DNA of 64,000 nt from Campanula takesimana (taxonomy: Eukaryota > Streptophyta > Magnoliopsida > Asterales > Campanulaceae): contig JAOWBW010001041.1 in the NCBI GenBank assembly GCA_026119855.1, positions 558,001 to 622,000 of the forward strand, read 5' to 3'. Numbering within the stretch: position 1 is the first letter of the stretch; the number at the start of each line of letters is the position of its first letter. Shown here piece by piece: positions 58,412 through 64,000 of this stretch. The notes below the pieces were generated by a model, which did not search any database, had not been told where the DNA came from, and saw only the letters and a list, made by a program, of their open reading frames with translations. The translations under genes were made by a program, and so were the position numbers.

Positions 58412-59634
58412 GAGTTTATTGCAAAAGTGACATGCGTACTTTGTGCAATATATCAATTTGACTATCGTATTTTGGAAACATCAAATGTGGGTTGCGTACT
58501 TAATGTTCTTAAATTTTGATACCACTTTTTTAACACCCGTTAAAAACATAACGGGACTTCCATAACTTCCGGCAATCTCCATAAATTCCGGCGACCTCCA
58601 TTTTTTCCGGCAATCTCACACACACTCATAACACATAAAAATTCAAATGGCCCATAGGAAACTAATTGAAATGATGGAAATCCTCCCCATTCATTTAATT
58701 TGAAATTCTAGTAGCATTCGGTAAATCCCATATCATAAAAGAGTGAGAGATTTTAATTTTGACAAGAAATCTTAAAGAGATTTCATGTATCCCAATCTAA
58801 AAAACCCATCAAATTCTAAAACATCATAAACGAATCAGATGCCAAACACCATGAGAAAAGATAAATTATATGGTTTCTTGACTATGGAGTAGTCAAAAAG
58901 CAATAGGAAAACTATTTCTCCATTCTAAAGATAGCTTAAAGTTAACACAAAGGCTAAAGAATCCGCATTTATTCTTTATAATGCAGTTCTAATACAAATT
59001 GGTGAATGGAATTTGGTACAGTTTCAATACAAATCTTGAGGATAAACCTTAGAATTGATCATTTCTCTATGGAGATCAGCTCGAGAATGAAGGCGGAACT
59101 CATCAAACCAGTTTTTCTAGCGGTGGGAATCCCTCTAGCATTTTCTTTGGCTTCTCTCATTCTCGAGAAAATCAGTGCCAAGAAAAGTTCGTGTTTGAAA
59201 GCTTCGCCGCCTGATATTCATGTGAATGCCTTAAAAAGTAATTCCCATGAAATTTCTGGAGATGGGAATTTCATTTTGGAAAATACCCAAGTGGGAATTT
59301 CAGGGAGAGAAGAGATTTTGGGCTTAAGGAGTAAAGTCGAAGAGCTTCAAGAGAGAGAAATGATGATGGAGGCGAGGTTTCTTCGTTATCATGAATTAAA
59401 AGAGCAAGAATTTGTGTTTATGGAGATTGAAAACAATTTGTTGTTGGAGGTGGCCGGAATTTATGGAGATTGCCGGAAGTTATGGAAGTCCCGTTATGTT
59501 TTTAACGAGTGTTAAAAAAGTGGTATCAAAATTTTAAAAACAGTAAGTACGCAACCCACATTTGATGTTTCCAAAGTACGCGAGTCAAATTGATATATTA
59601 CACAAAGTACGCATGTCACTTTTGCAATAAACTC
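58412..59634. mobile_element. Pack-MULE-like element
   Basis: 1223 bp with about 190-bp terminal inverted repeats. The left starts GAGTTTATTGCAAAAGTGAC and the right is its complement, ending GTCACTTTTGCAATAAACTC. The 10-bp duplication GACTGAAAAC is present at 58402-58411 and 59635-59644. Inside, a plus-strand ORF of host type is present and no transposase. Subterminal GCGTACTT words recall the element at 24558-25856. It lies in the CCT7 intron. Confidence 0.92.
59006..59515 (+). CDS. Captured CHUP1/AR791-like gene piece ending in the TIR
   Basis: 169-codon intact ORF. The likely host part starts at an inner Met (MEISSRMKAELIKPVFL). A hydrophobic segment follows (PVFLAVGIPLAFSLASLIL, residues about 35-54), then a Lys-rich stretch, and near residues 105-150 a coiled coil with REEILGLRSKVEELQEREMM and FLRYHELKEQEF. 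This is the pattern of the N-terminus of plant CHUP1-like/AR791 actin-binding proteins: membrane anchor followed by LREREMxLExxLLxYxxLKEQE. The last about 22 residues (AGIYGDCRKLWKSRYVFNEC) are read from the right TIR. Whether it is expressed is unknown; the open frame suggests recent capture or selection. Confidence 0.65.
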   Translation: MEFGTVSIQILRINLRIDHFSMEISSRMKAELIKPVFLAVGIPLAFSLASLILEKISAKKSSCLKASPPDIHVNALKSNSHEISGDGNFILENTQVGISGREEILGLRSKVEELQEREMMMEARFLRYHELKEQEFVFMEIENNLLLEVAGIYGDCRKLWKSRYVFNEC

Positions 59635-59644
59635 GACTGAAAAC

Positions 59645-60382
59645 ATGTGTTATAAGTTAGGCCTCTTTTATTTGGCAATTTGATAACTGATTAGGGTTTT
59701 ACTTTTGATGTGGTTTGACCTCTATTTTCGGGTGTCGTCTTAGTATTCTTAGTACAAGTATGTTCTAGTTATCATTTGGAAACTGTAAGAGACAATTATC
59801 CCACATCTTCTAAAGAGAGAAATATGAACCTGTATATAGACTTGAAGAGTTACTCACTTTATCACCAATTGGTTTTAAGGTGGAACCTCCAACATAGTCC
59901 GTTGCCGGCCTAGTCCAGCCCATACTAACACTCGGGCCTCTCGCTTCTTCTTAAACATCATTTCGAATATAATTGTTATCCTTTGCATTTATTTATTTAT
60001 TTTTGATTTTTTACACTAGCCTGATCTCATCCCAATTTCTATAGTGAAAGCTTGTGCCCAGAGAACAACTTTGTCCCAACTCCCAAACCATAGCTTACAT
60101 GAACCAAGGGAGCATCTTGATGTCCTGCTTTAGTAGCAAAGATAGGCATCTTCGAGCGCGATAAGCAATTTGTGTAGTCATCTTTATGCCTGTCAATCAT
60201 GTGATGGTCTTTCATGATCATGTTTCTCTCATCTATAAGGTTCCTTAGAAATCCGTCCGTTTAGGATTCTTTCTGTGGGGTGGGTGGACAATAATGGGAT
60301 AGTTTCAAAACCTTGCAAGAAAGTCTTTCCATTTGGAGCCCAATGAAGCATCTTTCGCTTTTCTTACACTTTGTCTCAGTAG
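59645..60382. other. CCT7 intron sequence with LTR-like relic
   Basis: TGTAAGAGACAATTATCCCACATC at 59788, followed by TATA-like TATATAGACTTG and CCAATTGGTTTTAAGGTGGA, resembles a small LTR/TRIM relic, without a proven partner. The missing CCT7 exon was not found here. An open frame at 60039-60221 (minus) is unrecognised. Confidence 0.4.
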
Positions 60383-61194
60383 GCCATTGAGAAGATTAAA
60401 GAATTAGCAGTTAGTATAGAGGGAAAAAGTTTAGACGAAAAGAGCAGCTTATTGGCCAATTGTGCTGCGACAACACTCTCTTCAAAGCTTATTGGTGGAG
60501 AGAAGGATTTTTTTTTGCGACAATGGTCGTCGACGCTGTTATTGCAATTGGAAATGATGATCGGTTGAATATGATTGGAATAAAAAAGGTACCCTGTTTT
60601 TCCTAATACTATATTGCAATTCTTATTTTAACCGAATCTGTGTATTTTGAGTTCTAATTAAATCGAAATTTGGATGATCTGATCTCTGTTGTTGTTACCA
60701 ACTATTAAGCATGTCTTTACTTTTTGCTGAATCTAACCTTATACTCTGCGTTAAAGGGGCTCACAAGACATGACTGCATGAGTAGGATAGCACACACTGG
60801 ATATATGAGCTATAAGATGACCAGTTTATATTCTAGCAAATAAGAGTGTGTAATTTTTCCTCAATATTCTTCATTTTATTAAAACGCACGCCCCCTTGAC
60901 CGTGCTTAAGCAGCTGGTTTGCTGAACGATATCACTGGTCTTGCTCCGTCTATCTACTGCCAATTCAGATTATGATTCTAGGATTTTCTGTATATCCTGT
61001 GCATACCCTGTCAGGGAGTAGCAAAACTTCCCTAAAAGTATGCAAATGCCAGAGCGTCAAGGTTGGATTTGCTACTAGTTTTCAAATTCCTATTCTCCAT
61101 ATAAGCTAGATAGTTATTAAACAACCCCTCAGAAACTCTCTTACATCTTTCTATCAGTAGGCCTTGATCTGAATCATCTGATTGATCATATTTA

Positions 61195-61454
61195 CTCCCT
61201 CCGTCCCAAAATGATCTTCCCACTTTTTTTACTTTTTTTTTTTTTTTTGCATTACTATGAAGAAACTTTAAGCAATAATTTTAGGTTGATTTAGTTATAC
61301 TAATGAAATTCTAAAGTTTGTTATTGATACACCATCAACAATACTCTTAGTGACCAGTTTTAGATTTTCATAAAGATAATTAAATCAACCTAAGATTACT
61401 CCCTAAAGTTCCTTCGTAGTAACATTTAAAAAAGTGGGAAAATGTCGGAGAGAG
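61195..61454. mobile_element. Stowaway-like MITE in CCT7 intron
   Basis: Ends CTCCCTCCGTCCCAAAATG and GTGGGAAAATGTCGGAGAGAG, TA flanks. Confidence 0.8.
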
Positions 61455-61689
61455 TATAAAACTTATTATCCTTCACATTTTAGATCTATTGAAAAGGGAA
61501 AATGAAAGGAACCAGCTGATTGGCACAATGACTAACATCCCAGGCTTAGCCTTAGAAGTTCATAGATGCTGAGTAGCAAAGATGAAGCTGACCATTCACA
61601 CTCGGTGGATACGACAAGGAAAGTGGAAAAGGCATCCCTCTTATCAGAATGGGATATCTTTGTACATGTAAAACTTTATTAAAGCGGAG

Positions 61690-62323
61690 TGATGAGACCG
61701 AGCCTTCTAGGCCGGATGTTCTGCGGTCCAAACCGATGCGACCTAATCCGCCCGAACCGGACCCGAACTCTTGGGGCCGAACCGGCGAAGACTGCGGGCA
61801 AGCAAGCCCGAGGGGTCCGATCTCCCTGATATGTATGCCCGAGATGACTCTGCCTCCCGCTATCCTAAGGAGCCCGTAGTGCCCAGCTGGCACAAACGTA
61901 CACAAGACGTCGCCTATTCGTACCTGACACACCATAACGGTTGGTGATGGAACCATGCTTCCCTGACAAACACGCCACCTTCCCAGCCATTCTCCTGACC
62001 GATCCACTGAGGACTCGCCACGTGTCCATCCAGTACCAGGGCAGTTAGTACCTTGTGCAGGTCTCTTTCTCCTGGTCATATATATACTTCTTTTTGCTCC
62101 CATGGGCAAGGTACGTGCTCTATCCTATTCACACACACAAGGTCTTCATTAAACCTTCCACTTAGGTTTTCCTCAGAGATCTTACTCTCACACCCGAGGG
62201 CCTGAGCCGGATTCCAACCCGGCCTTGGTCTTAACGGTGTTCTTGTCTGTGTTGTGATCAGGATCAAGAGACAGCTAAATTGGAGTTCTATCTCCGTGAC
62301 CCCAGAAAATTAGGGCGTCATCA
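61690..62323 (+). mobile_element. Solo LTR of the 14447-type gypsy family
   Basis: 634 bp, TGATGAGACCGAG...GGGCGTCATCA, flanked by CGGAG on both sides (61685-61689, 62324-62328). It lies in the CCT7 intron 60589-62595. Clear family member of 14447-15092 but diverged in its first 150 bases. Confidence 0.93.
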
Positions 62324-63856
62324 CGGAGTATCATGTGTTTACCACCCTTAGTGTAGTATGTTTTGATATATATCACCATATTCGCTTGTATTATAGATCT
62401 TCATCTTAATATGTCATAGATATAAAAGAGATACAAGATTGCCAAGTTATGCTTGTTAATACAGACTCCTACATTAACTATTGATATCCTACTTATTCAG
62501 ACATGCTCTTTTATTTCCGATCATATTCTCAATTTCATCAATTCCTATTTCCTAATACTATGTTTTTGTAACATGAAGATTAACTTCTTATGTAGGTCCC
62601 CGGAGGTACCATGCGAGATTCTTTCCTTGTAAATGGTGTTGCCTTTAAAAAGACATTCTCATATGCAGTCTTTGAACAGCAGCCAAAGAAGTTCGTGAAT
62701 CCTAAGATACTCTTACTGAACATTGAATTGGAACTGAAATCAGAAAAAGAAAATGCAGAGATAAATTGGATAAATGTGTGAAGAACGGAACCAAAATTGT
62801 TTTATCACGGCTTGCGATTGGTGATCTGGGCACAAAGGTAGACATTTCCCATATATAGATGCATTTTGTACTATTATTCCCCTCTGGAGACATCTTATCT
62901 GTGTTTATCAGGATTAACGTTCTTCACAAAGTCTTTATTCCATTTGTACGTTGATTTACTTGGCATCTTATACTATTCAGAGTGCCATTTGAAGCTAGTT
63001 TTGTTTAAAATCTGGAGTATCACTGTATGGGTCTTCAATTGGCTTGTCTTTGCAGATCGAGATATCTTTTGTGCTGGATTTGCAGAGGGTTGCAGCTGCA
63101 ACTGGTGGTACTGTACAGACGTCTGTCAACAATGTGATTGATGAGGTTTGATTCTAGCAATCCTATACGACTTGAACAATCTTTAAATGATTATAGAAGC
63201 CATTCTAGAACTACATCATGATTCTTCCTTCTTTTCTGCTTGCCTAAAATCGTTGAGCATTGTAATGTGGTTAAGGTTCTTGGATCCTGTGAGTTGTTTG
63301 AGGAGCGACAGGTTGGAAATGAGCGGTTTAACATATTCAGTGGCTGCCCTTCCGGCCAGACAGCTACTATTGTCCTCCGTGGTGGAGCTGATCAGGTTTG
63401 TTCTTATAATAAGTCTTCATTGTGTTTTATGTGTTTCTTTTCGTAAATCTAATGTGAGGTCCTGAGTGATCCTATAGTTTATCGAGGAAGCAGAAAGGAG
63501 TTTACATGATGCAATAATGATTGTCCGGAGGGCAATGAAGAACTCTACTGTTGTTGCTGGTGGTGGTGCCTTAGCCGCTACTTGAGACAGCATGCCAGAA
63601 ACAATAGCGGGAAGTCCCAGCTATTTATTAACTCATATGCAAAAGCTCTTGAGGTGGGTGGTATGAAAAAATCTTTGCTATATGTAGATGGATAACTACA
63701 TGTTCATTTCACTTATTAATTATTACACAGATTTGTCGTCCAATGGCTGTTACAGTCTGATATACAGAACCCTTGTCTGTTAATGGCATAGGAGTGAATA
63801 AGTTTCAGTATGACAAGAATTTGAGGAACCTTGTGGTATAAATCTTTGAGAGTGGG

Positions 63857-64000
63857 GCAGTGGCGGACTCACCCTTGTGCCTAACGGTGCCCAGGCACCG
63901 GTGCCCAGGCACCGGTAATTTTTTTTATTTTTATTTTTTTTGCCAAAACGATGTCATTTTGGAATTTTGGTATTTAAAAAAAAAAAAAAAAAAACTCAGA
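63857..64000. mobile_element. hAT MITE, cut by window end
   Basis: Starts CAGTGGCGGACTCACCC, the hAT-type end also seen at 31851. Contains a short tandem GGTGCCCAGGCACC and A/T runs. The right end is outside the window. Confidence 0.65.

Larger units (their letters stand above)
48268..63662 (+). pseudogene. CCT7: CCT7 (T-complex chaperonin subunit eta) pseudogene
   Basis: Plus-strand exons of cytosolic chaperonin CCT eta, which folds actin/tubulin. 48268-48480 gives KPQLISNIN, TTLGPR, DKLIHDARGNTTISKDGASI and KILDDIAKSQDSE, with TGA before TTLGPR. 60383-60588 gives EKIKELAVSIEGKSLDEKSS, KLIGGEKDFF and DAVIAIGNDDRLN, frameshifted in a nine-T run. 62596-62838 gives VPGGTMRDSFLVNGVAFKK and KKFVNPKILLLNIELELKSE, then an internal deletion before DKLDKC. 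About 63060-63145 gives RDIFCAG and RVAAATGGTVQTSVNNVIDE, with a short loss between. 63276-63395 gives QVGNERFNIFSGCPSG. 63478-63652 gives FIEEAERSLHDAIMIVRRAM, a deletion and stop, then RYLRQHARNNSGKSQLFINS. Exon edges keep GT/AG, so it is a decayed intron-bearing copy, not a retrocopy. The VGDGTTTV exon and C-terminus are missing. Confidence 0.9.

Noticed and set aside
60039..60221. Minus-strand 60-codon frame
   Set aside because: Looks somewhat protein-like but I recognise no family, and it lies in an intron of the CCT7 pseudogene.
61552..62109. Minus-strand 185-codon open frame
   Set aside because: Lies within and beside the gypsy solo LTR; similar false frames occur at 14485-14807 in the related LTR.

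Overview
This is nuclear DNA of a flowering plant, most likely a eudicot. It is AT-rich and intron-rich, with plant-specific gene families (FAR1-related, plant WNK, 2OG dioxygenase, strictosidine-synthase-like) and dense nested transposable elements. The species cannot be named from sequence alone. A run of exactly 100 N at 7322-7421 is an assembly gap.

Layout. 1-7321: a strictosidine-synthase-like (SSL) pseudogene exon (minus) broken by a Ty1/copia element (B), itself broken by a second copia element (A). A third, Sirevirus-like copia element (C, minus) lies upstream of the exon. C carries a decayed open region on the opposite strand to its pol and a recurring AGCTGTT word. 7422-16242: a Ty3/gypsy element of the Tat/Retand type with two RNase H modules and a spliced antisense gene. 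Then come an LTR, a primer-binding site, gag, and the last 42 bases of an LTR. 16976-17439: first exon of a 2OG-Fe(II) dioxygenase. 18665-27391 (minus): a seven-exon WNK kinase gene that reads open for 610 residues. Its introns hold Stowaway-type MITEs, a 2.1-kb non-autonomous LTR element and a MULE-like element; one intron has a GC donor. 28388-30514: a three-level nest of DNA transposons. 31390-32633 (minus): a FAR1-related pseudogene hit by a hAT MITE with an exact 8-bp duplication. 34805-42074 (minus): an eight-exon nucleotidyltransferase (PAP/OAS1-like) gene with three single-base deletions. 42075-47312: gene-poor, with MITEs and short repeats. 47313-64000: a CCT7 (chaperonin CCT eta) pseudogene on the plus strand, spread over about 15 kb by a solo LTR at its 5' side, a complete copia element (itself hit by a 2.9-kb solo LTR), a Pack-MULE-like element carrying a CHUP1/AR791-like gene piece, and a gypsy solo LTR. 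The window ends inside a hAT MITE.

Only the WNK gene reads as clearly intact. The nucleotidyltransferase gene looks real but needs three 1-base repairs, so assembly error or early decay is possible. The elements are dated relative to each other by nesting, and most are supported by target-site duplications I could read directly: CATAT, CTCTT, AAATT, CGGAG, TATAT, ACTCTCTA, GACTGAAAAC and TAA. The strongest candidates for something new are the Pack-MULE whose captured ORF ends inside its own TIR, the spliced antisense gene with the pol-LTR-PBS-gag arrangement, the antisense open region in a copia element, and the GGCACG-CGTGCC palindrome cluster shared by two unrelated LTR elements.
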